Assembly (NCBI RefSeq): GCF_013204885.1 | Contig: NZ_JABMKX010000010.1 | Coordinates: 186,001 to 250,000 of the forward strand | Origin: Paenibacillus tritici | Lineage (GTDB): Bacteria > Bacillota > Bacilli > Paenibacillales > Paenibacillaceae | Direction of reading: 5' to 3' | Length of the DNA: 64,000 nucleotides | Part shown: piece by piece, positions 34,703 to 42,402 of the stretch | Layout: every line of letters begins with the position of its first letter | Position numbering within the stretch: position 1 is the stretch's first letter | Program-made: the position numbers and the translations under genes | The notes under the pieces: model-generated | The model's input: the letters and a program-made list of their open reading frames with translations, nothing else | The model's database searches: none | What the model was told of the DNA's origin: nothing

Positions 34703-35125
34703 GCAGGCTGCTATTTAAGGGCTGTTCCCAAAGGTCATGAAATGACTGATGGGGGCAGCTTTTTTTGGTTTGGGTGGGCGCTGCGTAAATGGAATTGGTT
34801 ACTTCGGAGAACCTTTTACTTTGGAGCAGGATCAGCGTAGGCGCTTGGGTGGACGCTGCGTGAACAGAACGTTGTTTAAGCGGGACACGAAATAAATCGT
34901 AAGACCCTGCCACTCCCCCTCGCGCCAGCGCAATGTATTCGGTTTTTCTGTGAAAATACGTCTGGCACTGCAATAAACGCACGGCCTACGCGGCGCTCCC
35001 AGTCCAAATGTGTTCGGTTTTTCGATTACATTTGGTCTATGCGGCCCTTTTTCATACTGGAGTAGTCCCAATTGTGTTCGGTTTTTAATATTTCACACGC
35101 GCCCATATGACGGATATCTCCGGCC
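34703..35125. other. Intergenic region with terminator and degenerate repeats
   Basis: A hairpin at 34719-34767 (nested GTCAT/ATGAC and CCC/GGG pairing, followed by seven T) terminates tagO. Beyond it, GGTGG(A/G)CGCTGCGT occurs twice (about 34784 and 34850), and T(G/A)T(G/A)TTCGGTTTTT occurs three times (about 34934, 35010, 35074) at 75- and 64-bp distances. The minus-strand ORFs here only translate these repeats and are not genes. Confidence 0.6.
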
Positions 35126-35647
35126 TCAAGGCTCCTGCTCCTCGGTGAAGTCACGCAGTTGCGAGTAGATCCCTACGATCTCCGGCATCGGCATGCGGAC
35201 CAGGCCGCTGGATGATGGGGCGACGAACTCGCGGACTCCGTCCACCACGGGAGTAATGCCCTCCTGGAAGCCCCAGGCGGCTGTAGTTCTGCGGCTGAAC
35301 TCTGTGTACACGCCCTTGCCGACAAAGCAGGCAATCTCCGGGCGGTATTCCTCCAGCTTGGCCCGCAGAAGCTCACGGCCCTTGGCGTACTCCTCCCGGG
35401 TGATATCTTCGGCCCCTACCGTGGGACGAGCGACAATATTGGTGAACCCGTAGCCCAGCTTCAGCAGGTCCCCGTCCTCTGAGGCCTCGTATAGCCGCGG
35501 CGTCAGCCCGGACTTATGCAGTATGCGCCAGAAGTTATTGCGCGGGTTCGCGTAGTGATGGCCCAACTCCCCTGACCTTATGCTGGGGTTGAAGCCTATG
35601 AACACAATCTGGAGTCCGTGATCCAGATGATCTTGTACCTCTTCCAT
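35126..35647 (-). CDS. mug: G:T/U mismatch-specific DNA glycosylase (Mug family)
   Basis: AGGAGGAACAGGA precedes the ATG. The 173-residue product has the Mug/TDG motifs: IVFIGFNPSIRSGELGHHYANPRNNFWRILH (the pyrimidine pocket and catalytic Asn region) and PSSSGLVRMPMPEIV (the intercalating wedge loop). It removes uracil or ethenocytosine opposite guanine and is a single-domain repair enzyme. It is monocistronic. Confidence 0.92.
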   Translation of the reverse strand: MEEVQDHLDHGLQIVFIGFNPSIRSGELGHHYANPRNNFWRILHKSGLTPRLYEASEDGDLLKLGYGFTNIVARPTVGAEDITREEYAKGRELLRAKLEEYRPEIACFVGKGVYTEFSRRTTAAWGFQEGITPVVDGVREFVAPSSSGLVRMPMPEIVGIYSQLRDFTEEQEP

Positions 35648-35746
35648 TCCTGTTCCTCCTTACATAGACCTCTATATACTCAATATCCTTTACTTAATAT
35701 AACCCAGAATCAAGTGCTGCTTGTCCCCAGGACATAACAGAGCAAT

Positions 35747-35781
35747 GCCCCCGCACAGGAAAATCTCCAGTGTGCAGGGGC
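35747..35781 (-). terminator. Hairpin downstream of the ABC-2 permease gene
   Basis: GCCCCCGCACA and TGTGCAGGGGC form an 11-bp stem with one mismatch, 40 bp after the stop of the permease gene. No T-run follows. Confidence 0.6.
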
Positions 35782-35820
35782 GTAGATAGGACTATTATTC
35801 ACTTCAATAGGATAAGCAGA

Positions 35821-37827
35821 CTATGGGAGAAGGGCCTTAAGCGCCGGTGTCATCTCTTGTTCGTCCAGTGAAACAAAATCAGTATTTCCGCTCTTATATT
35901 CTATCATCACTACATACCTTCCCTCTTGGCTGGTAAATTTACGCTGGTGCAGCATAACATCTTCCAGAAGGGCCTTGTCTGTAATGACAACCGACCGCTT
36001 CTCATCGCGCGCCAGTTGCAGACGGGTGTGAGCATTGTAAAGCTGCCGGGAGGGGATAGCACTATGATGGATATCCTTGAACATCTCAGCGGATACCACT
36101 TCCTTTGCAGTAACCCTGAGCTTGTCCGCATAGCCCTTCTGTTCCATCCAGGCGGTCATTTCCTTGTAAGAAGGATTCCAGTTATACGTATAGGAGTTCT
36201 GCTGGAACCGGGATGAATCCGGCTTATAGACGATTTGAATGGATGCCTTCTCCCGTTGATCAGAGATCTCATCCTCAAAGGACTTATTAAGAATCTCCCG
36301 TTTCAGAAGCCCGGTGAACTCCAGTACTTCCTGCGGATCGGAAATGACAACTGTCTTGTTCCTGTTATTCAGTCTGAAGCTCTCAATATTCTCATTCATC
36401 CGGGTAAGGAGATACCTGTCGCGCTTGTATTCCTCATGTTCCATGACCGCTTTCAGCTCCGGTTCGAAGCCCGCTATAGGAACATTGTAGGTCCGCATAA
36501 GCTTCCGTCCGCTCTCCAGCCGGTACACCAGCGTAAAATTCCGGGATCTAGGATACTCACTCCAAGGACCGTTCTTCTGATCCGGTTTAGCAGTGACCAC
36601 AGCATGATGTAATGCAGTTACAGCTTCGATGTACTTCCGGTCTGCGGAGAATACCTCATCCTCCATTTCCTTCCGGGTAGTGTCACCCACCTGGTTCTCT
36701 GTTAATTCACGGTAATTGCCCCCGGCAAATACTTCAGCTACCTTATCATTCTGCGGGACCCGGTTCTCGTAGCCGGTTAGTCCGGAGACCGGGATATAGA
36801 TTAGCAGAGCCATCAGCACGCCATACACCGCGAATTCCAGCACCAGTCTGCGGGTCATAATATGCCAGGTTTTGCGTAGAATCATCTCGACTACGATATA
36901 ACCAATCAGCCCTCCGGCAATCACACTGCCGATGATCCAGCCGGGCTGCCGCTTAAGGCTGCCGAAGTAAGTGCTGGCCAGCAGCATGGTGCAGAGCATA
37001 ACCCCCGCTTTGAACAGCGGATTGAAGTACGTGAAGGCCAGCGCTTGTCCGGCTTGTTCACTGTGGCGTACACGATAGAGTAAGAAGGACCCTGCCAGGA
37101 ACAGAGCGGAGAAGATCGCATAACCCCATTTCTCGGTCAAGCTGAGGGGAGCGACGGGTAAATCTACCACACGCAGAATTGGTGCCCACTTCGTCTGAAC
37201 ATCGTACAGCCCGGACCAATCGGGATAGCCGTACAAATATCTCCCCAGGTGAATGTTGACGAATTGCAGCAGTCCAGCCGGAAGTAACAGCAGAATGATG
37301 ATCAGGATTCCCTGCAGAATGGTCTGTCCCGTGCAAATGCCTACAAAAACAGTGAAAACAAACAGAAACAGCGTTAACAGACTGAGGGTCAGGCACCACT
37401 CCCAGATCTCCGCTCCTTGAAAAATGTACATGTTGCCATGAAGAGGGCGGACGAGCGATGTAACCGCAGCCGTAATCCACACGGGCGGCAGCAGCAGAAG
37501 CAGGCCGCTTGCCGCATGGGAAGCCAGCAGATGAGCTCGGCGCAGCGGAAGGCTGTGCATTAGATCAGACGACCGTTTGGACTGCAGATAACGGAACAGG
37601 AACAATCCGGCTCCTATTGGAAAAATAATTAGAATAACCCCAATATCAATGCCCAGACCGAACAGATTGTCCATGGCAACAGGCTCCTCCAGCCGGTCAC
37701 CATTAATGAAGAGCTGTAACGGGAGCACAAACAAGAGGACCAGGGTATATAAAATTCCAATCCAGCCATGCTGGCGCAGATTCTGGCGGATGATACTGGT
37801 GTTAAAGAATAATCGGCTGCGCGTCAT
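35821..37827 (-). CDS. ABC-2-type membrane protein of a ytr-like operon
   Basis: I chose ATG 37827 (MTRSRLFFN), 9 bp after GGGGG, over the ATG three codons before. The 668-residue product has about ten membrane segments in its first half (LLFVLPLQLF, VILIIFPIGAGLFLFRYL, ILIIILLLLPAGLLQFV, LMALLIYIPVSGL) and a large extracytoplasmic C-terminal half of about 300 polar residues (DRKYIEAVTALHHAVV, TVVISDPQEVLEFTGLL). This layout resembles the YtrC/D permeases and bacitracin-type sensors. Its start overlaps the end of the ATPase gene by 26 bp, so the two are translationally coupled. It is likely an envelope-stress or antimicrobial-peptide-responsive exporter. The substrate is unknown. Confidence 0.8.
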   Translation of the reverse strand: MTRSRLFFNTSIIRQNLRQHGWIGILYTLVLLFVLPLQLFINGDRLEEPVAMDNLFGLGIDIGVILIIFPIGAGLFLFRYLQSKRSSDLMHSLPLRRAHLLASHAASGLLLLLPPVWITAAVTSLVRPLHGNMYIFQGAEIWEWCLTLSLLTLFLFVFTVFVGICTGQTILQGILIIILLLLPAGLLQFVNIHLGRYLYGYPDWSGLYDVQTKWAPILRVVDLPVAPLSLTEKWGYAIFSALFLAGSFLLYRVRHSEQAGQALAFTYFNPLFKAGVMLCTMLLASTYFGSLKRQPGWIIGSVIAGGLIGYIVVEMILRKTWHIMTRRLVLEFAVYGVLMALLIYIPVSGLTGYENRVPQNDKVAEVFAGGNYRELTENQVGDTTRKEMEDEVFSADRKYIEAVTALHHAVVTAKPDQKNGPWSEYPRSRNFTLVYRLESGRKLMRTYNVPIAGFEPELKAVMEHEEYKRDRYLLTRMNENIESFRLNNRNKTVVISDPQEVLEFTGLLKREILNKSFEDEISDQREKASIQIVYKPDSSRFQQNSYTYNWNPSYKEMTAWMEQKGYADKLRVTAKEVVSAEMFKDIHHSAIPSRQLYNAHTRLQLARDEKRSVVITDKALLEDVMLHQRKFTSQEGRYVVMIEYKSGNTDFVSLDEQEMTPALKALLP

Positions 37828-38704
37828 AACCGGCATCCCCCATTTCGTAAATAAAGATTTCTTCCAGCGTCAGCGGCAGCAGATCAAACACATACGGATC
37901 GTAGACATGAAAAGCCTGGCTGATCCGCTCCCGGTCCCCTTTTACAATATACAGGCTGACACTTCCCCGCTGCTCCTGATGGAGAATCTGCAGCTTGGCC
38001 TCCAGTGCCGCCGCATGACGTGCGTCGCGGAACGCTACCTGAATCTTATGCGTGTCCGCCTTAAGATCATCCAGATCCTTCTCAACCAGCATCCGGCCCT
38101 CATGCATAATGCCGACATGGTCGCATAAATCCTCAATCTCCCGCAGATTATGCGAAGAGATCAGTACGGTCAGCTCCCGCTCAGCCACTTCCTGGAACAA
38201 TAGATTCTTGATCTGGCGGCGCATCACCGGGTCCAGCCCGTCAATCGGCTCATCCATAATCAGCACATCCGGCTTACAGCTAAGCGCCAGGAGGAAGGCG
38301 GCCTGACGCTGCATCCCCTTGGAGAACCGGCTCAGCTTACGCCGGGCATCCAGGCGGAACACGGTTACAAGCTCCTCATACCGCTTCTGGCTCCATCCCG
38401 GGTAGATGGAACGGTAGAATGCCGCCATACTCCTAATCGTGGCCTGGGTGAAGAAATAGGGACTGTCCGGCATGAAGATCAGCCTGCGCTTCACCTCAGG
38501 TGACTCTAAGACCGCCTCCCCGCTTATCTTCACACTGCCTGCATCCGGACGATAAATACCCGCGAGAGTCTTCAGAAGCGTTGTTTTGCCTGCTCCGTTC
38601 GATCCCAGCAATCCATAGATGGCACCTTTATGTACGGTCAGTGAAATGTTGTCAACGGCCTTGTCCTCCAGGAAAATCTTGCTCACTCCGCGTATCTCAA
38701 TCAT
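37802..38704 (-). CDS. ABC transporter ATP-binding protein (YtrB-like)
   Basis: I chose ATG 38704 (MIEIRGVSKIFLED), 5-6 bp after GGGGAG; this 300-residue form starts 8 bp inside the GntR gene. Walker A is GLLGSNGAGKTTLLK, the Q-loop IFMPDSPYFF, the signature RFSKGMQRQAAFLLAL (FSKGM, a variant of LSGGQ seen in this family), Walker B VLIMDEP and the H-loop SSHNL. It powers the membrane protein encoded next. The GntR-ABC-permease order matches the ytrABC plan. Confidence 0.93.
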   Translation of the reverse strand: MIEIRGVSKIFLEDKAVDNISLTVHKGAIYGLLGSNGAGKTTLLKTLAGIYRPDAGSVKISGEAVLESPEVKRRLIFMPDSPYFFTQATIRSMAAFYRSIYPGWSQKRYEELVTVFRLDARRKLSRFSKGMQRQAAFLLALSCKPDVLIMDEPIDGLDPVMRRQIKNLLFQEVAERELTVLISSHNLREIEDLCDHVGIMHEGRMLVEKDLDDLKADTHKIQVAFRDARHAAALEAKLQILHQEQRGSVSLYIVKGDRERISQAFHVYDPYVFDLLPLTLEEIFIYEMGDAGYDAQPIIL

Positions 38705-39086
38705 GGCTGTTCTCCCCTCTTCTATGATCCAGTGCCTGACGGTACAGTGCACTCATCTCACTTTCTGTAAATCCAAGGTAGACTGCCTCCGCCATCAGCC
38801 GCAGCAGTTCTTCCTTCAGCTCTGCCCGTTTGCTCTCATTATGTCCCTGCTGCAGCGCAGCCACGAAATTTCCTTTGCCCTGCAGTGAATAGATATAACC
38901 CTCCCGTTCCAGCTCCCTGTAGGCTTTCTGGATCGTATTGGGGTTCACCGTGAGCTGCGAGGATAAGGCTCGCACTGAAGGCAATTGCTCATCCGCCTGC
39001 AGAATACCATGCATAATCATTTCTTTGACCTTGCTGGTCAGCTGTTCATAGATCGGCTTGCGGCTGCGTACATCCAACTCGAACAT
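38697..39086 (-). CDS. GntR-family transcriptional repressor, YtrA subfamily
   Basis: GGGGGG lies 6 bp before the ATG. The 129-residue product is a winged helix (PIYEQLTSKVKEMIMHGILQADEQLPSVRALSSQLTVNPNTIQKAYRELEREGYIYSLQGKGNFVA) followed by a short C-terminal helical dimerisation tail, which is the YtrA type without a large ligand domain. Members autorepress their own operon and respond to cell-wall antibiotics. The dyad at 39131-39160 overlapping its -10 is the expected operator. Confidence 0.92.
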   Translation of the reverse strand: MFELDVRSRKPIYEQLTSKVKEMIMHGILQADEQLPSVRALSSQLTVNPNTIQKAYRELEREGYIYSLQGKGNFVAALQQGHNESKRAELKEELLRLMAEAVYLGFTESEMSALYRQALDHRRGENSHD

Positions 39087-39130
39087 GACAGTCCCCCCTT
39101 CCTATGATGTATAATCCTGGTGCGCTAAAG

Positions 39131-39178
39131 TGTATTAACTGTACTACTATTATTAATACAGTCGACTCTATATGTCAA
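39131..39178 (-). promoter_or_regulatory. Promoter and overlapping GntR/YtrA operator of the ABC operon
   Basis: On the minus strand a perfect TTGACA (39173-39178) precedes AATAAT (39149-39154) by 18 bp. Two nested perfect dyads cover the -10 and start: TGTATTAA-N14-TTAATACA (39131-39160) and ACTGTA with TACAGT inside and beside it. A repressor on this site would block the polymerase, fitting autoregulation by the YtrA-like protein whose start codon is at 39086. Confidence 0.65.
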
Positions 39179-39229
39179 TCATTAACATGAAATTCCAAAC
39201 ATCTATCAACACAGGTTCCGCGATCGCGC

Positions 39230-39590
39230 TGCATTTGGCGTAATGGGATGCATTTATGCTCTTCATTCGCTCATTTAGCCTGCGTCCGCTGAATTCAGGT
39301 GCACTTATGCTCTTCATTTGCTCATTTGGCCCGCGTCCAGTGAATTGAGGTGCACTTATGCTCTTCATTTACTCATTTGGCCCGCGTCCGCTGAATTCAG
39401 GTGCACTTATGCTCTTCATTTGCTCATTTAGCCCGCGTCCAGTGTATTCAGGTGCACTTATGCTCTTCATTGCTTCTCTCGAGCTATACTCAGCCGATTC
39501 CGAGGGATTTATCCCTTTCATTTCCACGCCTGGCCTACTTTCAGCCGATTCAGAGGGATTTATCCCTTTCCTTTCTGCGACAGGTTCCTT
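39230..39590. repeat. Intergenic 51-bp-period tandem repeats, array 1
   Basis: About seven units repeat every 51 bp. The GCA(C/T)TTATGCTCTTC segment starts at 39250, 39301, 39352, 39403 and 39454. Then GAGGGATTTATCCC begins at 39502 and 39553, in the same phase. Units share a frame GxxTTATxxxxTTCATT but differ in flanks (GCCCGCGTCC-type versus GCCGATTC-type). The period is 17 codons, so both strands stay open. There is no ribosome binding site or protein-like composition. Confidence 0.85.
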
Positions 39591-39596
39591 ATCCAC

Positions 39597-39640
39597 AAAA
39601 AAAAGCAAGCCATCGGGGATCTCCCCCGCAGCTTGCTCCT
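39597..39640 (-). terminator. Intrinsic terminator of the polysaccharide deacetylase gene
   Basis: On the minus strand GCAAGC and GCTTGC enclose an inner GGGG-AGAT-CCCC hairpin and are followed by TTTTTTTT, about 60 bp after the stop codon at 39699. It lies directly against array 1 of the 51-bp repeats. Confidence 0.85.
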
Positions 39641-39698
39641 TAACGTACCTATGCTCTTAGCGGCTACTCTTCTCAGCTACTCTTATCAACTACTCTTC

Positions 39699-40844
39699 TC
39701 AGCGTTTATCCTTCCAGAAATTGAGCGGCTCCATATCCTTCGTGATGAGCTTGAAGGTATAGCCTTCCTTCTTCAGCTTCTCCAGAATACGCGGCAGCAC
39801 CTTGAGTGTAGCCTTCTGGTCATGCATCAGAATGACCGGATTGGTCTTGGATGCCTTCAGCTTATTCACCTGGTCCATCACGGTGTTATAGATTCTGTCA
39901 CTGTTCTGTTTGTATTTCCAGTCATAGGAGTCCACGTTCCAGTCCCAGAGATGATATCCCTGCGTCAGGACTTTATCGCGGAAGGACTTGGTGAAATAGG
40001 GCTTGCTTCCGTATGGCGTACGGATCAGGGTGGTGCTGACTCCCGTCAGCTTCTTCAATGTCGCATTGGCCCCTGACATCTCGGCAAGCGCCGCCGAAGG
40101 GGAGGCATAGAACTTCTCCTTGCGGTGGGTCACGCCATGCAGCGCTAAGCCATAGCCTTCCTTCGCAATCCGTTTCACCTGGGCGGGATGCTCATTCATG
40201 TTGTTCCCCAGCATGAAGAAGGTCGCCTCTACGTTATATTTGTGCAGGATATCCAGCAGCTCGCCAGTAGTGGCCGACGGGCCGTCGTCGAAGGTAAGAT
40301 ACACAGTCCGGCCCGGTTTGCCCGGTTCAGCCGGAGTTACAGGAGTCACTGGAACCACTGGAGCCTTCGGCTTCAGCTCAGCAGCATATTTATCGGTAAA
40401 GGCCCCATCTGTCAGCTGCGCCGAGCTGTCCTTGACACGAAGTAAATATTTATCCCCCGCATAGGAAATGCTATACCCGAGAGAAGCGCTGACCTTCAGT
40501 GGAACCATTAGCTTGCCATTTTGCACAAATGTACTCATAGGCACCACTTTGCCGTCTTTGAGCATAGCCCCGCCGTCGTTCTTCAGCAAGGTCAGGGAGC
40601 CGGAGCCGCCAGAGATGTGAATCCCGTTAGCCAGACCGGTGAGGGTCCATTTCAGCTCATCCGCCAGAGAGCGCAGCGGAACATAATAGGTGCCTTTGTC
40701 AGATACAGCTTCGATCGCACTTAATTTATCGTTTACTCCAAGCTTCAGAGTAGTGCTATTGCCTTCAGCGTTAGCCGGGATCTGCACAAGACCCATAATT
40801 AGGAATAAGGACATGAATAACAGCATTATTTTTTTGATACGCAC
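39699..40844 (-). CDS. Exported polysaccharide deacetylase with N-terminal stalk domain
   Basis: The ORF is open from TTG 40859, but I take GTG 40844 (MRIKKIMLLFMSL) because GGAG lies 9 bp upstream and the signal peptide (to ANA) then starts normally. Residues 30-150 form a copper-amine-oxidase-N stalk domain (YYVPLRSLADELKWTL; LMVPLKVSASLGYSISY). After a Pro/Val linker comes a NodB homology domain: YLTFDDGPS (motif 1, catalytic Asp and metal Asp), LHGVTHRKEKF (motif 2 metal histidines), RTPYGSKP (motif 3), DWNVDSYDW (motif 4) and ILMHDQKATLKVLP (motif 5). It should remove acetyl groups from GlcNAc or MurNAc in peptidoglycan or an exopolysaccharide. Confidence 0.9.
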   Translation of the reverse strand: MRIKKIMLLFMSLFLIMGLVQIPANAEGNSTTLKLGVNDKLSAIEAVSDKGTYYVPLRSLADELKWTLTGLANGIHISGGSGSLTLLKNDGGAMLKDGKVVPMSTFVQNGKLMVPLKVSASLGYSISYAGDKYLLRVKDSSAQLTDGAFTDKYAAELKPKAPVVPVTPVTPAEPGKPGRTVYLTFDDGPSATTGELLDILHKYNVEATFFMLGNNMNEHPAQVKRIAKEGYGLALHGVTHRKEKFYASPSAALAEMSGANATLKKLTGVSTTLIRTPYGSKPYFTKSFRDKVLTQGYHLWDWNVDSYDWKYKQNSDRIYNTVMDQVNKLKASKTNPVILMHDQKATLKVLPRILEKLKKEGYTFKLITKDMEPLNFWKDKR

Positions 40845-41342
40845 AGCAGCAGTCTCCAATCTATGTATATTTGTCTATCACTTTATCACATATAGATATA
40901 ACGTAATTTGAGAGATTGTAACCGTAAGCTAAAAAATTGTTACTCTCTGCAATGGGAAATGAGGGTTCGTCACTATTTTCAGAAAGTAGGCATTTTTCGT
41001 CGAATGCTGTCGCAGCAAGCAATAAGCGGTTAAATTACGGGTTTTTTACCCCAAATAATTGTGACAAAATTAATAACAATCATGAAATATTGAACAAAAA
41101 TTGAACAACCTTAAAATTAGCTAAAGTGCGCCACTACAGTGATCTTTATCATACCCTTAGGTAGTTGTAACAATTTGATCACACATATTTAACTTGTTCG
41201 CCATTTTTAAGGACTTTATTAGCTTATTATACAAAATATGTATTTTGCATTATGGGTAAGTAGTTCTTACTATAGATACAGATCAATGTAAGTCCGTTAA
41301 TGAACGGCGAATGAAAAGTAGTATTGAAGGAAGGAGTTCTAT
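40845..41342. promoter_or_regulatory. Long AT-rich regulatory region upstream of qoxA
   Basis: This 500-bp stretch has no gene. A candidate promoter TTGCAT (41245-41250) with TACTAT (41268-41273) at 17 bp lies 70 bp before qoxA. The rest is AT-rich with TTGTGAC- and TTGTAAC-containing half-sites (about 41060 and 41165) that could bind redox or oxygen regulators; none is a perfect dyad. Its length suggests complex control of the oxidase operon. Confidence 0.4.
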
Positions 41343-42359
41343 ATGAAAAAAAAGGGACCGTTATACGCTTTGTTTCTAAGCCTGATCCTTCTCCTGCCGG
41401 GATGCAGCTCGATCGCTGTTCTGAACCCGAAGGGGCCGTCTGCAAGAACGTTATCTGACACCATTATTCTCTCTATCATTGTTATGCTTGGTGTTCTGGC
41501 TGTTGTCTACATTCTATACATCTTTGTACTGGTGAAGTATCGTGCGAAGAAGAGTAATGAGGATTACATCCCTAAGCATGAGGAAGGCAACGTGGTACTG
41601 GAGGCCATCTGGATTATCATCCCGATCATTATCGTAGCCTTCCTGTCCGTTGTAACCGTCAAGACAACTACTGAAGTGGAGAATGTGGCTGCGGACTATA
41701 AAGATCAGACTCCGCTGGTCATCTATGCTTCCTCTTCCAACTGGAAATGGCATTTCAGCTATCCTGAAGAAGGAATTGAGACGGTGAACTACGTGAATAT
41801 GCCGGTTCATCGTGCAGTTGAATTCAGAATGTACTCATTCGGCACCATTACCAGCTTATGGATTCCACAGCTTGCCGGTCAAAAGTACGCCATGAGCGAC
41901 ATGCTGACAACGCTTCATCTGTCCGCAGATACCGAAGGCTCTTATATCGGCAAAAATGCGAACTTCAGCGGTAAGGGCTTTGCACACATGGAGTTTGAAG
42001 CGCTTGTCTTAAGTAACAAGGGTTACGAGGACTGGGTCAAGGAAGTGAAGGAAACCGCGCCTAAGCTTACTGAGGAAGAGTTCAAGGGCTTGCTGGCCAC
42101 TGACTACCTTGGACGCAAAACCTATTCTTCCACCCATCTGGAGTTCAGCCCTCCACCGGGAGACCACAGTGAGCATATGAGTGGTCACGGTAAGGAGATG
42201 GATATGGACAACGGCAATCCGGAGCATAAGGATAACAAAGAAATCCATCCTTCTCCCGAGCCGTCCAGCGGAACGGAATTTGACAGCGAACCTGATCCGG
42301 AGGTCGATCAGCCGCTGCCAAGCTCACCGGTGGATGAAAGTACACATGAAGGACACTAG
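41343..42359 (+). CDS. qoxA: Quinol oxidase (aa3-type) subunit II
   Basis: GGAGTTC precedes the ATG. The 338-residue product has a lipoprotein signal (FLSLILLLPGC), two membrane helices (about 40-65 and 85-105) and a COX2-like beta-barrel (IYASSSNWKWHFSYPEEGIETVNYVNMP; FGTITSLWIPQLAGQKYAM). The CuA-binding cysteines of cytochrome c oxidases are absent, so electrons come from quinol. The C-terminal 90 residues are an unusual His/Asp/Pro-rich tail (DHSEHMSGHGKEMDMDNG). It is the first gene of qoxABCD. Confidence 0.94.
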   Translation: MKKKGPLYALFLSLILLLPGCSSIAVLNPKGPSARTLSDTIILSIIVMLGVLAVVYILYIFVLVKYRAKKSNEDYIPKHEEGNVVLEAIWIIIPIIIVAFLSVVTVKTTTEVENVAADYKDQTPLVIYASSSNWKWHFSYPEEGIETVNYVNMPVHRAVEFRMYSFGTITSLWIPQLAGQKYAMSDMLTTLHLSADTEGSYIGKNANFSGKGFAHMEFEALVLSNKGYEDWVKEVKETAPKLTEEEFKGLLATDYLGRKTYSSTHLEFSPPPGDHSEHMSGHGKEMDMDNGNPEHKDNKEIHPSPEPSSGTEFDSEPDPEVDQPLPSSPVDESTHEGH

Positions 42360-42402
42360 CTCTGAAAGAGCTTGATGCAACACACTGAAAGGAGCTACCC
42401 TA

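Noticed and set aside
34677..35071. Minus-strand ORFs with EKPNTF repeats
   Set aside because: They translate three degenerate copies of a GTTCGGTTTTT repeat and have no start signals.
39250..39460. The 51-bp array as a CRISPR array
   Set aside because: There are no constant repeats with unique spacers: the whole unit is repeated with gradual divergence, and no cas genes are nearby.
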